The notes under the pieces were generated by a model. It did no database searches and had not been told where the DNA came from. It saw only the letters and a program-made list of their open reading frames with translations. From contig JBEEOW010000007.1 of the NCBI GenBank assembly GCA_041191405.1, positions 1 to 64,000 on the forward strand: 64,000 nt of DNA. The letters are read 5' to 3'. The position numbers were made by a program, and so were the translations under genes. Shown one piece after another: positions 15,119 through 24,261 of the stretch. Origin of the DNA: JBEEOW01 sp041191405. Lineage in GTDB: Bacteria; Bacteroidota; Bacteroidia; Cytophagales; UBA9547. Each line of letters starts with the position of its first letter. The first letter of the stretch is position 1.

Positions 15119-18100
15119 ATGCAATTCTCTCATTTACATAATCATACACAATATTCTCTGTTGGATGGTGCATCTGATATTGGTAAGCTTTACAAAAAAG
15201 CTGCCGATGATGGTATGCCTGGACTTGCTATTACCGACCATGGAAATATGTATGGAGTTTTTGAATTTGTTGCAGAAGCATCTAAACATAAAAATGCTGA
15301 CGGTTCTTTAAAGGTTAAACCTATTGTTGGTTGTGAATTTTATGTGGTTGAAGATAGATTTCAAAAAACGTTTACCAAGGAGTCAAAAGATGTTCGTAGA
15401 CATCAATTATTACTTGCCAAAAATGCCGAAGGTTATAAAAACTTAACAAAACTTTGCTCAATGGGTTTTGTGGAAGGTATGTATGGTAAATATCCTCGTA
15501 TTGATAAATCATTGATTCTTAAATATCACGAAGGATTAATTGCAACTACTTGTTGTATAGGTGCTGAGGTTCCGCAAACTATTCTAAAAAAAGGCGAAGA
15601 AGAAGGCGAAAAAGCTTTTAAATGGTGGTTAGATATTTTTGGAGATGATTATTATGTTGAGTTACAGCGTCACGATATTCCAGAGCAATTAATTGTAAAC
15701 GAAATACTTATCAAGTTTGCCCTTAAACACAATGTGAAAATTATTGCTTCAAACGATTCGCATTATGTAGATCAACAAGACTCAAATGCACATGATATTT
15801 TATTGTGTATCAATACTGGCGAAAAGCAATCTACTCCAACCATGAAGGATTTTTCTGACGATCCTTCAACTATGAAAGGGAAAAGATTTGCTTTTTATAA
15901 TGACCAATTTTACTTTAAAACCACGCAAGAGATGTCAACGCTCTTTAGTGATTTGCCTCAAGCAATAGATAATACAAATGAAATTGTTGACAAAATTGAT
16001 GTTCTCAAATTAAAAAGAGACATCATGCTCCCTAACTTTCCTATACCTGATGAATTTAAAATTCATGAAGATTCGGTAATGAATCAATGGGAATATTTGA
16101 AATTTTTAACTTTTGAAGGAGCAAAAATGCGTTGGGGCGAAATTTCAGCTGAAGCAGAAGAACGTCTTAATTTTGAGTTATTTACCATTAAATCTATGGG
16201 ATTTTCTGGTTACTTTTTAATTGTAATGGATTTTATCAAAGCTGGACGAGATATGGGCGTTTTGATTGGCCCTGGTCGTGGTTCGGCAGCTGGTTCGGCG
16301 GTAGCTTATTGTATAGGAATTACCAATATTGACCCTATTAAATACGATTTACTGTTCGAGCGTTTCTTAAACCCTGACCGTAAGTCAATGCCCGATATTG
16401 ATACTGACTTCGACGATGAAGGTCGCCAGAAAGTAATTGATTATGTAGTAAAAAAATATGGTCGTTCGCAAGTAGCACATATTGTAACTTATGGTACAAT
16501 GGCTGCCAAAATGAGTATCAAAGACGTTGCTCGTGTTCTTGACTTACCTCTCCCCGATTCAAATGCATTGGCAAAAATGGTTCCTGATAAACCAGGAATT
16601 TCACTAAACCGTGTAATGAAAGCTCCGATTACTGGTGAAAAAAGCTTGACAGAAAAAGAAGGTTTAGGTCCAGATGAATTAGAAGGTGTAAAAAACCTTA
16701 GAGAAATTGCCGAAGGCAACGACCTACGTGCAGCTGTAATGAAAGAGGCTGTAATTTTAGAAGGTTCAGTACGTGGTACGGGTATTCACGCAGCGGGAAT
16801 CATTATTGCCCCATGTGATTTATCAGATATTGTTCCTGTTTGTACTTCAAAGGATATTGACTTGTATATTACTCAATATCAAGGAAAAGTAATTGAAGAT
16901 GCAGGTGTAATTAAAATGGACTTTTTGGGTTTAAAAACCCTTACCATCATTCGAGATGCCATGCGAATGATTACAAAAAATCATGGACATACTTTTGATA
17001 TTGATAGTGTAGATTTAACTGATACAAAAACTTTAGAATTATATCAAAGAGGTGAAACTAACGGTACATTCCAGTTCGAGTCACCCGGAATGCAAAAACA
17101 CTTAAAAGACTTAAAACCCGACGTTTTTGCAGACTTAATTGCAATGAACGCCTTGTATCGTCCAGGTCCAATTGCATATATTCCTAATTATATAGCTCGT
17201 AAACACGGTAAAGAACCTATAGTATATGATATTCCAGAAATGGAAGAATACTTAAAAGATACATACGGAATTACTGTTTATCAGGAGCAAGTTATGCTTT
17301 TGTCTCAAAGTATTGGAGGTTTCTCTAAAGGTGATGCCGACGTACTTCGTAAAGCAATGGGTAAAAAAGACCGTGCTACCCTAGACAAAATGAAAACAAA
17401 ATTTGTTGAAGGTGCCATGGCAAAAGGTCACCCCGAAGACAAATTAAACAAAGTATGGACCGACTGGGAAGCGTTTGCTCAATACGCATTTAACAAATCT
17501 CACTCAACTTGTTATGCCTTCGTTGCATTTCAAACGGGTTGGTTAAAAGCACATTACCCATCTGAATATATGGCTTCGGTACTTACTCATAACCAGAGTA
17601 ATATCGAAAAAATGACATTCTTCCTTGAAGAGTGTAAACAAATGGGAATAACTGTACTTGGGCCTGATGTAAATGAAAGTACGCAATACTTTACGGTAAA
17701 TAAAGAAGGTCATATTCGTTTCGGACTTGGTGCAATAAAAGGTTCTGGTGATGCCGCTGTTGAAGCTTTAATTATTGAACGTGATACCAATGGTCCATTT
17801 AAGGATATTTACGATTTTGTAAAACGAGTAAACCTTAGAACTGTTAACAAAAAAACGCTTGAGTGTTTTGCACAAGCTGGAGCATTTGATAGTTTTGGAG
17901 ATCATCGTGCAGCTTATATGACACCTGTTGAAGGTGGAACTTTTGTTGAAAAACTTATCAAATTTGGAAATGCTTACCAACAAGATATAGTTCAGGCACA
18001 AAACACACTTTTTGGTGCATCAACTTCTACTGAAATGGGCGTTACTCCTCCCAAAATTCCTGTTTGTGACCCTTGGGATGAATTAACTCGTTTACGTATT

Positions 18101-18721
18101 GAAAAAGAGTTAATTGGACTTTACCTATCAGGACACCCACTTGACCAATATCGTCTTGAATTAGATAATTTTTGTTCTTGTCCTGTAAATCAAGTATTGC
18201 AAGACCCACGTTTTCAGAATCAAAATGTTAATATTGGAGGTATTATTACAGCTGTTAGAATCGCTAAAACTGCTCGTGGAGATGACTTTGCAATTTGTCA
18301 GTTTGAGGATTATTCAGGCGGAATTGACTTAGCTTTATTCGGAAACGATTACATAAAATTTGCTCCTTTCCTATCTGTAGGAAGTTTCTTATATATTTCA
18401 GGAAAAGTAGAGAAAAAATGGAAATCCGAAACTGAATGGCAATTTAAACCAGCAGTGTTTAAATTACTATCTGAAATTAAAAATGAAAAAGCCAGGGGTT
18501 TAAAAATTGAAATTGATTTAGATTTCCTTAAAGAACCATTGGTTGATTATATTGCTAATTTAGTTGAAGAATATCCAGGAAAACATGAATTAAGAGTACT
18601 GGCTTCATTTAATGGGCAAAGTGTTGAACTTTTTTCAAGAACAAAACGAATTGACCCAGCCTACGAATTAATTAATGAGTTACAGAAAAATGAAGGTGTA
18701 AAATGTAGGTTGATTACTTAA
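15119..18721 (+). CDS. dnaE: DNA polymerase III subunit alpha
   Basis: Replicative C-family DNA polymerase, 1200 residues from this ATG. The N-terminal PHP domain starts at once (SHLHNHTQYSLLDGAS), a strong reason to reject the in-frame TTG 66 nt upstream, which would also overlap the promoter. The palm carries GPGRGSAAGSAVAYC (about 382) and PDIDTDF with two catalytic Asp (about 425), then FQFESPGMQ, MNALYRPGP and NKSHSTCYA. A helix-hairpin-helix region and an OB fold (about 1035-1115, VNIGGIITAVRIAKT) follow. It is complete. The stop codon runs straight into a heptamer-repeat array. It appears to be transcribed alone. Confidence 0.97.
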   Translation: MQFSHLHNHTQYSLLDGASDIGKLYKKAADDGMPGLAITDHGNMYGVFEFVAEASKHKNADGSLKVKPIVGCEFYVVEDRFQKTFTKESKDVRRHQLLLAKNAEGYKNLTKLCSMGFVEGMYGKYPRIDKSLILKYHEGLIATTCCIGAEVPQTILKKGEEEGEKAFKWWLDIFGDDYYVELQRHDIPEQLIVNEILIKFALKHNVKIIASNDSHYVDQQDSNAHDILLCINTGEKQSTPTMKDFSDDPSTMKGKRFAFYNDQFYFKTTQEMSTLFSDLPQAIDNTNEIVDKIDVLKLKRDIMLPNFPIPDEFKIHEDSVMNQWEYLKFLTFEGAKMRWGEISAEAEERLNFELFTIKSMGFSGYFLIVMDFIKAGRDMGVLIGPGRGSAAGSAVAYCIGITNIDPIKYDLLFERFLNPDRKSMPDIDTDFDDEGRQKVIDYVVKKYGRSQVAHIVTYGTMAAKMSIKDVARVLDLPLPDSNALAKMVPDKPGISLNRVMKAPITGEKSLTEKEGLGPDELEGVKNLREIAEGNDLRAAVMKEAVILEGSVRGTGIHAAGIIIAPCDLSDIVPVCTSKDIDLYITQYQGKVIEDAGVIKMDFLGLKTLTIIRDAMRMITKNHGHTFDIDSVDLTDTKTLELYQRGETNGTFQFESPGMQKHLKDLKPDVFADLIAMNALYRPGPIAYIPNYIARKHGKEPIVYDIPEMEEYLKDTYGITVYQEQVMLLSQSIGGFSKGDADVLRKAMGKKDRATLDKMKTKFVEGAMAKGHPEDKLNKVWTDWEAFAQYAFNKSHSTCYAFVAFQTGWLKAHYPSEYMASVLTHNQSNIEKMTFFLEECKQMGITVLGPDVNESTQYFTVNKEGHIRFGLGAIKGSGDAAVEALIIERDTNGPFKDIYDFVKRVNLRTVNKKTLECFAQAGAFDSFGDHRAAYMTPVEGGTFVEKLIKFGNAYQQDIVQAQNTLFGASTSTEMGVTPPKIPVCDPWDELTRLRIEKELIGLYLSGHPLDQYRLELDNFCSCPVNQVLQDPRFQNQNVNIGGIITAVRIAKTARGDDFAICQFEDYSGGIDLALFGNDYIKFAPFLSVGSFLYISGKVEKKWKSETEWQFKPAVFKLLSEIKNEKARGLKIEIDLDFLKEPLVDYIANLVEEYPGKHELRVLASFNGQSVELFSRTKRIDPAYELINELQKNEGVKCRLIT

Positions 18722-18826
18722 GTACAAGGTATTAAGTACAAGGTACTAGGTAAATAGTAATTATTATTAAGCAAAAATTATTACAATACTTAATACCTAA
18801 TACTCAATACCTAATACTTTACACCA
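18719..18826. repeat. Heptamer-repeat inverted array after dnaE
   Basis: Left arm is built of 7-bp units TACAAGG, TATTAAG, TACAAGG, TACTAGG, TAAATAG (18722-18756 region). Right arm is AATACTT, AATACCT, AATACTC, AATACCT, AATACTT (about 18783-18820). The arms are imperfectly complementary and can form a long hairpin just after the dnaE stop. Confidence 0.65.
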
Positions 18827-18871
18827 AAACAAAAAGTAACATTTAGTGAACTATTATTTGAAAAAATGGTT

Positions 18872-18879
18872 TACATTTG
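18872..18879 (+). promoter_or_regulatory. Candidate trxA -7 box
   Basis: TACATTTG matches TAnnTTTG and lies 35 nt before the trxA start. A TTTG is present at 18857-18860, but only 11 nt upstream, which is shorter than the usual spacing, so only the -7 element is convincing. Confidence 0.4.
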
Positions 18880-18914
18880 AAATATCAACGGAAAATTAAC
18901 TAGATAAAATTAAT

Positions 18915-19241
18915 ATGGGACATCACGCAATCGAAATTACCGACGCAAACTTAGAAGAGATTTTACAATCTAAAGAACCAGTTTTGATAGATTTTTGGGC
19001 AGAATGGTGTGGTCCATGTAAAATTATAGGTACAGTAGTAGAGCAATTAGCTGGCGAATATGAAGGAAAAGCTGTTATTGGAAAAGTAAATGTAGATACA
19101 AATCCAAATGCTGCTGCTAAATTTGGTATTCGTAGTATTCCTACTTTATTATTCTTCAAAAATGGAGAATTAGTTGACAAACACATTGGAAATGCTCCAA
19201 AAGCTGCTTTAGTTTCAAAATTAGAAGCACAATTGAACTAA
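18915..19241 (+). CDS. trxA: Thioredoxin
   Basis: Classical cytosolic thioredoxin of 108 residues. The redox centre FWAEWCGPCK is at about residues 29-38, the buried Asp is in LIDFWAEW, and the cis-proline segment IRSIPTLLFFKNGE is at about 72-85. It reduces protein disulfides using thioredoxin reductase. It is a single-gene unit, with its own promoter box upstream and a strong terminator 24 nt after the stop. Confidence 0.96.
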   Translation: MGHHAIEITDANLEEILQSKEPVLIDFWAEWCGPCKIIGTVVEQLAGEYEGKAVIGKVNVDTNPNAAAKFGIRSIPTLLFFKNGELVDKHIGNAPKAALVSKLEAQLN

Positions 19242-19265
19242 ATTACAATTAATATTATCCTATAT

Positions 19266-19302
19266 AAAAAAGCCGTTTTCTATTTAAGAAAACGGCTTTT
19301 TT
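19266..19302 (+). terminator. trxA terminator
   Basis: Perfect 16-bp stem, 19266-19281 with 19287-19302 (A6-GCCGTTTTCT and its complement), with a 5-nt loop and T6 tail. Confidence 0.92.
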
Positions 19303-19358
19303 ATTGTCTTTTCACTTTTAATATCAAAAATTTACAGTTTATAATGTATATTTAACAC

Positions 19359-19366
19359 TACATTTG
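19359..19366 (+). promoter_or_regulatory. Candidate promoter of the M48 peptidase gene
   Basis: TACATTTG matches the -7 consensus and is 31 nt before the proposed start codon. No clear TTTG is present 17-20 nt upstream. Confidence 0.4.
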
Positions 19367-19397
19367 TATATTGGCAAAACAATTTTGACAATATACA

Positions 19398-20525
19398 TTG
19401 AAAAAGTACGAAGCTATTATTATACATCCTGAAGTAAAAGGAGGTAGATGTTCAGGCGAATTAGAAATATCGTTTTCTGATATAATTTTTACATCTGAAG
19501 AAATTTCCTACAAATTCTCTTTAAATAACCTAGCTATTAATGCGGGTGGTGCTGGCAACAGATATATTTTTTTAAAAGATTTGAATCAGGATATTATATC
19601 AATTTATACTTCTGATAAATCAATCTTTAAAGATTCAAACATTATTTCTAATGAAAAATTAGCTAATGAAATTAAAAAATCAAAAAATACTATTAACAAA
19701 CCATTAATTATAGTTGGAATAGTATTGATGATAATTATTTTAGGAATAACAAGTTTGTTTTTTTTCAAAGATAAAATGGTAGAAGGTATTGCCAATCAAG
19801 TGCCTAAAGAATGGGAAAAAACTGCTGGTGATAAACTATTCAATACTATGTCATTGCAGTATCACTTCATCAAAAACGATTCATTAAAAAAAGAATTTTT
19901 AAAAGTTGCTGCTCCCCTATTTAAACAAGTTGAAAAAGACGGGACTAAAATTGAAATTTATTTTGTAAAAGACCCTACCATAAATGCATTTGCTTTACCT
20001 GGTGGCAAAGTTATTATCCAAACGGGATTAATTCAAAATGCTGAAACATGGGAAGAAGTATTGGGTGTTTTAGGTCATGAATTAGCACATGTTACTCGTC
20101 GCCACCATGTTAGAGGAATCATAAACAACATTGGTATTTTTGCAATTTTATCAGCAGCTTTTGGAGATGTAAGTGCTTTGGCAGGAACTTTTGCTAACAT
20201 GGGTGGAGAATTAGCATCACTTTCAAATAGCCGAGATTTCGAAAATGAAGCAGATGAAACTGGATTAAAATATCTCGAAAATGCCCAAATTAATCCTCAA
20301 GGAATGGTTACATTTTTTGAGACTTTAAAGAAAGAACATCAAACAGAATTAGACTCAACCTTGAATAAAACTGTTGATTTATCATTTTTATCAACACACC
20401 CAAATACCCAAGATAGAATTGATAATCTGAAAAAACAGATAAAGAATTATCCTAACAAAAACTATATTACTCTAGCTAACAATTTTAAATCTTTTAAAGA
20501 GGCATTGTTGAAAAAGGAAGATTAA
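19398..20525 (+). CDS. M48-family membrane metalloprotease with N-terminal domain
   Basis: Protein of 375 residues. The N-terminal segment of about 95 residues has short beta strands and resembles the extra domain (DUF7092-like) that precedes some M48 peptidases. It is followed by one hydrophobic helix (about 100-121) and an M48 zinc-peptidase domain with HELAHVTRRH at about 230-239 and the downstream Glu ligand in ENEADETGL. LPGGKVIIQTGLI is a typical M48 strand. The role is probably degradation of proteins in the envelope. The start is a TTG: an in-frame stop lies 4 codons upstream and no suitable ATG exists before the peptidase domain. Three AIM24-family genes follow 107 nt later. Confidence 0.88.
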   Translation: MKKYEAIIIHPEVKGGRCSGELEISFSDIIFTSEEISYKFSLNNLAINAGGAGNRYIFLKDLNQDIISIYTSDKSIFKDSNIISNEKLANEIKKSKNTINKPLIIVGIVLMIIILGITSLFFFKDKMVEGIANQVPKEWEKTAGDKLFNTMSLQYHFIKNDSLKKEFLKVAAPLFKQVEKDGTKIEIYFVKDPTINAFALPGGKVIIQTGLIQNAETWEEVLGVLGHELAHVTRRHHVRGIINNIGIFAILSAAFGDVSALAGTFANMGGELASLSNSRDFENEADETGLKYLENAQINPQGMVTFFETLKKEHQTELDSTLNKTVDLSFLSTHPNTQDRIDNLKKQIKNYPNKNYITLANNFKSFKEALLKKED

Positions 20526-20616
20526 GAGTTGAGTGTTTTCGGCAATCTGTTTTAAGAAGAAATAAAAGTGTTCAAACCTAATATTAATACTTTGTACTCA
20601 GTACTCAAAACTTAGT
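20522..20616. repeat. Weak heptamer-repeat array after the M48 gene
   Basis: TTAAGAG, TTGAGTG, TTTTCGG follow from the stop codon, and TACTTTG, TACTCAG, TACTCAA, AACTTAG stand at about 20589-20616. This is the same 7-bp periodicity as the arrays after dnaE and metK, but more degenerate. Confidence 0.45.
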
Positions 20617-20632
20617 TATAAAAACTAAAAAT

Positions 20633-21292
20633 ATGAATATAAAAATTGAAGGAAAACCAGTATTTGCCTACTTAGTAGTAGAGCTTGAGCCTGGTGAAAC
20701 ATTTGTTGCTGAAGCCGATGCAATGTCGAGCATGTCAGCTGAGTTGGATATGACCGCCAAATTTAATGGTGGTTTTTTGGGAGGAATTGTTAGAAAGTTT
20801 TTAGGTAGTGAAAGTATGTTTGTAAATCACTTTACAAATAATACTAACAAAACTTTAACAGTTCATTTAACTCAACCAACACCCGGAGATGTAGAAATTA
20901 TAGAGTTAAATAACGAAAGTTATTGTCTAGAAAGTGGTGCATATATTGCTTCAGATGCAGGTGTAAAATTAGGGATAAGATGGGCTGGTTTTGGTTCATT
21001 AATCGGTGGAGAAGGTTTATTTAAATTGATAGTTTCAGGAAAAGGCAAAGTTGCTTTTGGTGGTTACGGTGGTTTACTTCACAAAGAGATTAATGGTGAA
21101 TATATAGTTGATACCGGACATTTGGTTGGTTATGAACCAAATATGAAATTAAAACCTCAATTAGCAGGTGGAATATTTAGCAGCTTGTTTGGTGGAGAGG
21201 GATTTGTAACCAGAATTGAAGGTAAAGGAAAAATTTGGATACAGTCAAGAAATGTATCAGGTTTAGCATCTTGGATAAATAGACACTTATAA
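20633..21292 (+). CDS. AIM24/TIGR00266 family protein, paralogue 1
   Basis: Protein of 219 residues in the AIM24 (TIGR00266) family, built of repeated beta segments forming a double-psi or jelly-roll-like barrel. Family marks are ELEPGETFVAEADAMSSMS near the N-terminus, LGSESMFVNHF (about 59-69), the hydrophobic GGLLHKEINGEYIVDTGHLVGYE (about 143-165), and WIQSRN near the end. No signal peptide is present. The biochemical role is unknown; mitochondrial Aim24 affects inner-membrane organisation. It is the first of three tandem paralogues, 12 nt before the next. Confidence 0.88.
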   Translation: MNIKIEGKPVFAYLVVELEPGETFVAEADAMSSMSAELDMTAKFNGGFLGGIVRKFLGSESMFVNHFTNNTNKTLTVHLTQPTPGDVEIIELNNESYCLESGAYIASDAGVKLGIRWAGFGSLIGGEGLFKLIVSGKGKVAFGGYGGLLHKEINGEYIVDTGHLVGYEPNMKLKPQLAGGIFSSLFGGEGFVTRIEGKGKIWIQSRNVSGLASWINRHL

Positions 21293-21304
21293 TTTTTAAA
21301 AGAT

Positions 21305-22024
21305 ATGGAAAATCAATTTGAAGATATAAAACCAAAAGGTAGTTTAGATGTAACTATAAAATTAAGACCAGGTTCCTCAGCTGCTGAAATAAAACTTTTA
21401 CCCGGACAGGAATTTACAGCAGAAGCTGGTGCTATGATTGCTATGAGTCCTTCTATTCAAATGCAAACTACCACATACAAAAAAAATTCTGGAGGAATAA
21501 TGAAAGGCTTAAAAAGAATGCTTTCAGGCGAAAGTTTCTTCTTGAATCATTATTCAGCTGGATATGAAGAAGGTACAGTTTGGCTTGGTGCTACTCAAGC
21601 AGGTGATATGATGGTAAAAGAATTAAATGGTGAAGGTTTAATTGTTCAGGGAGGTTCATATGTTGCAAGTTCACCCAATATAGAAATCAATACAAATTGG
21701 CAAGGGTTTAAATCCTTAATTTCTAAAGAAAGCTTATTTTGGTTAAATTTAAAAGGAAGGGGAACTGTTGTATTTAATTCATTTGGAGCTATTTACCCAA
21801 TTCAAATAAATGGAGAATATATTGTAGATACTGGTCATATAGTAGCTTTTGAAGAAAGCTTAAATTTCACATTAACAAAAGCTGGCAAAAGTTGGTTAAG
21901 TTCAATTTTAGGAGGTGAAGGTTTGGTATGTAAATTTAGTGGCACTGGTACGGTTTGGATTCAATCTCACAATACATCAACTTTTGGATATATTTTAGGA
22001 CCTAGATTAAAACCAAGAAAATAA
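21305..22024 (+). CDS. AIM24/TIGR00266 family protein, paralogue 2
   Basis: Protein of 239 residues with the same fold: LLPGQEFTAEAGAMIAMSP, LSGESFFLNHYSA, YIVDTGHIVAFE and VWIQSHN. It has about 10 extra residues at the N-terminus (ENQFEDIKPKG) and a basic tail (RLKPRK) compared with paralogue 1. Its stop TAA overlaps the next ATG by one base (ATAATG), so the second and third genes are translationally coupled. Function unknown. Confidence 0.9.
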   Translation: MENQFEDIKPKGSLDVTIKLRPGSSAAEIKLLPGQEFTAEAGAMIAMSPSIQMQTTTYKKNSGGIMKGLKRMLSGESFFLNHYSAGYEEGTVWLGATQAGDMMVKELNGEGLIVQGGSYVASSPNIEINTNWQGFKSLISKESLFWLNLKGRGTVVFNSFGAIYPIQINGEYIVDTGHIVAFEESLNFTLTKAGKSWLSSILGGEGLVCKFSGTGTVWIQSHNTSTFGYILGPRLKPRK

Positions 22025-22707
22025 TGGAAACACAAGATATAAAAGGTTTTAAATTCAGTATGGATTGTAAACCAGATTACGGAATAGTAACTGTTGAAAT
22101 ACCATCAGGTAAAAAATTAAAAGTTGAGGCCGCTGCAATGGCTACAATGGATACTAATATTGAAATGAAATCAAAACTTAAAGGTGGATTTTCAAGATTT
22201 TTATCAGGAGAATCGTTGTTTATCAATGAATTTACTGCAAAAAATGGAAATGGTTCAATTCAAATTGCACCAGCTTGTCCGGGTGATGTTGAGCATATAT
22301 ATCTTGATAATCAAATGATTTATTTGCAAAACACTGCTTTTCTTGCTTCGGATGATAATATTTATGTAGAAACTAAATTTCAAGGATTTACAAAAGGATT
22401 TTTCTCTGGAGAAAGTTTTTTTCTAATTCAATGTTCAGGCACTGGTGATTTATGGTTTAATTCATTCGGTGGAATTATTGAAATTGAAGTTGATAAAGGA
22501 TATGTAATTGATACTGGGCACATTGTAGCATTTACTGATGGATTAGAATATGAGATTTCTAGAATTGGAGGTTATAAATCGTTATTCTTTTCAGGAGAAG
22601 GTTTAGTTTGTAAATTCTCAGGAAAAGGAAAAGTATGGATCCAAACCCGAAAAATAACTCCATTTTTAAATTGGATAAATCCATTTAGACCAACTAAAAA
22701 TAATTAA
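22024..22707 (+). CDS. AIM24/TIGR00266 family protein, paralogue 3
   Basis: Protein of 227 residues, the third tandem member: IPSGKKLKVEAAAMATMD, LSGESLFINEF, GYVIDTGHIVAFTDG and VWIQTRK. It is the most divergent of the three in the first 40 residues. A tandem operon of three suggests a hetero-oligomer or specialised copies; this is inference only. A hairpin 9 nt after the stop ends the operon. Confidence 0.9.
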   Translation: METQDIKGFKFSMDCKPDYGIVTVEIPSGKKLKVEAAAMATMDTNIEMKSKLKGGFSRFLSGESLFINEFTAKNGNGSIQIAPACPGDVEHIYLDNQMIYLQNTAFLASDDNIYVETKFQGFTKGFFSGESFFLIQCSGTGDLWFNSFGGIIEIEVDKGYVIDTGHIVAFTDGLEYEISRIGGYKSLFFSGEGLVCKFSGKGKVWIQTRKITPFLNWINPFRPTKNN

Positions 22708-22715
22708 TTTAAAAA

Positions 22716-22752
22716 ATACCAAACAATAGACTGATGTTCTATTGTTTGGTAT
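22716..22752 (+). terminator. Hairpin ending the AIM24 operon
   Basis: 14-bp perfect stem (22716-22729 with 22739-22752) and a 9-nt loop, but only a weak T tail. The right arm ends just before the start of the DUF1801 pseudogene, so it may also affect that gene. Confidence 0.6.
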
Positions 22753-22756
22753 ATTA

Positions 22757-23146
22757 ATGAATATGAACAACTTAAATATTGAAGTAATAACATTTTTAGA
22801 TAAACTTAACCATCCATTTAGGTCTGAAATTGAAGTATTAAGACAAATAATACTAAACTCAAATTCAGATATTATTGAAAACATTAAATGGAACGGACCT
22901 AATTATATTTTCAATAATGAAGACAGAATTACAATAAAAATCAATCCACCAAAACTTATCCAAATCATTTTTCATTGTTGAGCAAAGGTAAAGGAACAAC
23001 CACAAAATAAGTTGATAGATAATGATTTTGGTTTGCTACAATGGAAAGAAAACAACAGAGCTGTGGCTTCATTTAAATCAATGAATGATATTGAAATAAA
23101 TAAAGAACAAATTCAATCTATTGTAAAGCAATGGTTAATAAAATAG
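22757..23146 (+). pseudogene. DUF1801-family gene interrupted by an in-frame TGA
   Basis: The reading frame from ATG 22757 (FLDKLNHPFRSEIEVLRQIIL, then ENIKWNGPNYIF) stops at TGA 22979-22981. The same frame then continues without a break to TAG at 23144-23146 with typical DUF1801 C-terminal sequence (AKVKEQPQNKLI, DFGLLQWKENNRAVASF). Intact homologues have Gly after the HC here, so one GGA-to-TGA change explains the break. The full product would be 129 residues. It is a nonsense pseudogene or a sequencing error. Function of the intact family is unclear. Confidence 0.85.
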
Positions 23147-23166
23147 GACGTTGAAGCCCCATTTTA

Positions 23167-23355
23167 TTATTTTGACATAGCAACAGATGAAGTATTTAAC
23201 TGTAATTTTTGAGGGATAAATATCTCACTAAGTTCATTTGCAGTATTAACTAGCTTACTTAACTGTGACTTATTCAAAGCGACTAAAGTTGTAAGTAAAG
23301 TAATTATTACATAGTAGGTAACATATAAATATTTTAGTAAATATGAAGTTTTCAT
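23167..23355 (-). CDS. Small hypothetical protein with N-terminal membrane segment
   Basis: Open frame of 62 residues starting ATG, with a hydrophobic stretch (about 8-27, YLYVTYYVIITLLTTLVAL) and a polar Ser/Asn/Lys-rich tail. Codon use looks normal for this genome, but no family is recognised and no clear promoter is visible. It could be a small membrane or exported protein, or a chance frame. Confidence 0.4.
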   Translation of the reverse strand: MKTSYLLKYLYVTYYVIITLLTTLVALNKSQLSKLVNTANELSEIFIPQKLQLNTSSVAMSK

Positions 23356-23440
23356 AGCTCAAATATTTAGGTTTGGAGATTTGATACATTACCGAAGATG
23401 TATGATAAAAAGTAACCATGAAAAAGTGTTTTTTTTAAAA

Positions 23441-23983
23441 TTATTTATCTAATTCACTTTGGAAGTCTAATTGATGAGAAAAATTATGTGGTTTTATCAG
23501 TTCATTTAAAAATCTCCTGAATGACTTACTCATACCATTTAAAGTATAATAAACATAACCTTCAGATTCTTGTTTACCTTGTAATTGTGCTGGGATTTTA
23601 AAACTTGCATTTAATCTATTACAATCTAGACAAATATCAATGTAGGCATTTATATAACCATCTTTGTAAAATAGTACTCCAATATGAGGCTCAAAACAAG
23701 ACATTGTACCTAATCCAAAAGAAAATTTATCATTTAGTTTTTGAATAAAATCTTTAGACTGAATAGAATCTAATTGAAACTTTTTTTTTATTTTATCTTT
23801 AATTCTAGTATATTCTAAAATTATAGAAGCTCCCTTTTGAGATGGATTTATGTTAAAATTACAAAATACAATACTATCAGCTTTAAAATATTTAATATCA
23901 ATTGAATACCTTGAACTATCAATATTTTGTGAATAAAGATTGAGTCCTAAAAATGTAAATAATATTGTATATAAAATCTTCAA
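23441..23983 (-). CDS. Hypothetical secreted protein
   Basis: Protein of 180 residues. The first 19 form a signal peptide (ILYTILFTFLGLNLYSQ, cleavage expected after SQ). The mature part has three Cys around MSCFEP and ICLDCNRL and is otherwise mixed polar. No family is recognised. The start is TTG; no in-frame ATG precedes the signal peptide and an in-frame stop lies five codons upstream. It follows the 58-residue DUF6728-like gene by 11 nt and probably shares its transcript. Confidence 0.7.
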   Translation of the reverse strand: MKILYTILFTFLGLNLYSQNIDSSRYSIDIKYFKADSIVFCNFNINPSQKGASIILEYTRIKDKIKKKFQLDSIQSKDFIQKLNDKFSFGLGTMSCFEPHIGVLFYKDGYINAYIDICLDCNRLNASFKIPAQLQGKQESEGYVYYTLNGMSKSFRRFLNELIKPHNFSHQLDFQSELDK

Positions 23984-23994
23984 TAGCTTATAAA

Positions 23995-24171
23995 TTACCT
24001 AAAAAACAACCTATAAACAATCACCACAAAGCACACCAAAAACATCAAAATTGATATTTTATTGATAGTATGCATAGCTCTGGTATTAAAATTCGCAGGG
24101 CGATTTGGGTCTTTTTTTCTGAAGAAATATGTAAATACCTCTCCTATTCCGAAATAATCTTTTAATGACAC
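23995..24171 (-). CDS. Small membrane protein, DUF6728-like
   Basis: A 58-residue protein read with a GTG start: SLKDYFGIGEVFTYFFRKK, then DPNRPANFNTRAMHTINKIS, then a C-terminal membrane helix (about 40-56). The pattern K-D-Y-F..G-E-V..Y-F-F-R-K-K-D-P-N-R and N-F-N.R.M-H..N-K-I-S-I-L-M-F is that of a short conserved family known to me from Bacteroidota (DUF6728). Function is unknown. It leads an apparent two-gene unit with the secreted protein at 23441. Confidence 0.8.
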   Translation of the reverse strand: MSLKDYFGIGEVFTYFFRKKDPNRPANFNTRAMHTINKISILMFLVCFVVIVYRLFFR

Positions 24172-24261
24172 GTTTTTAGAATTAATAATTAGTAATTGAT
24201 ATTATCTCTACTTTGTCACATTACAATTACAAAATAATTGCATATAATTTTGAGTTGTCTC

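Noticed and set aside
19371..19390. Possible sigma-54 promoter TTGGCAAAAC...TTTTG before the M48 gene
   Set aside because: The GC dinucleotide expected about ten bases after GG is absent.
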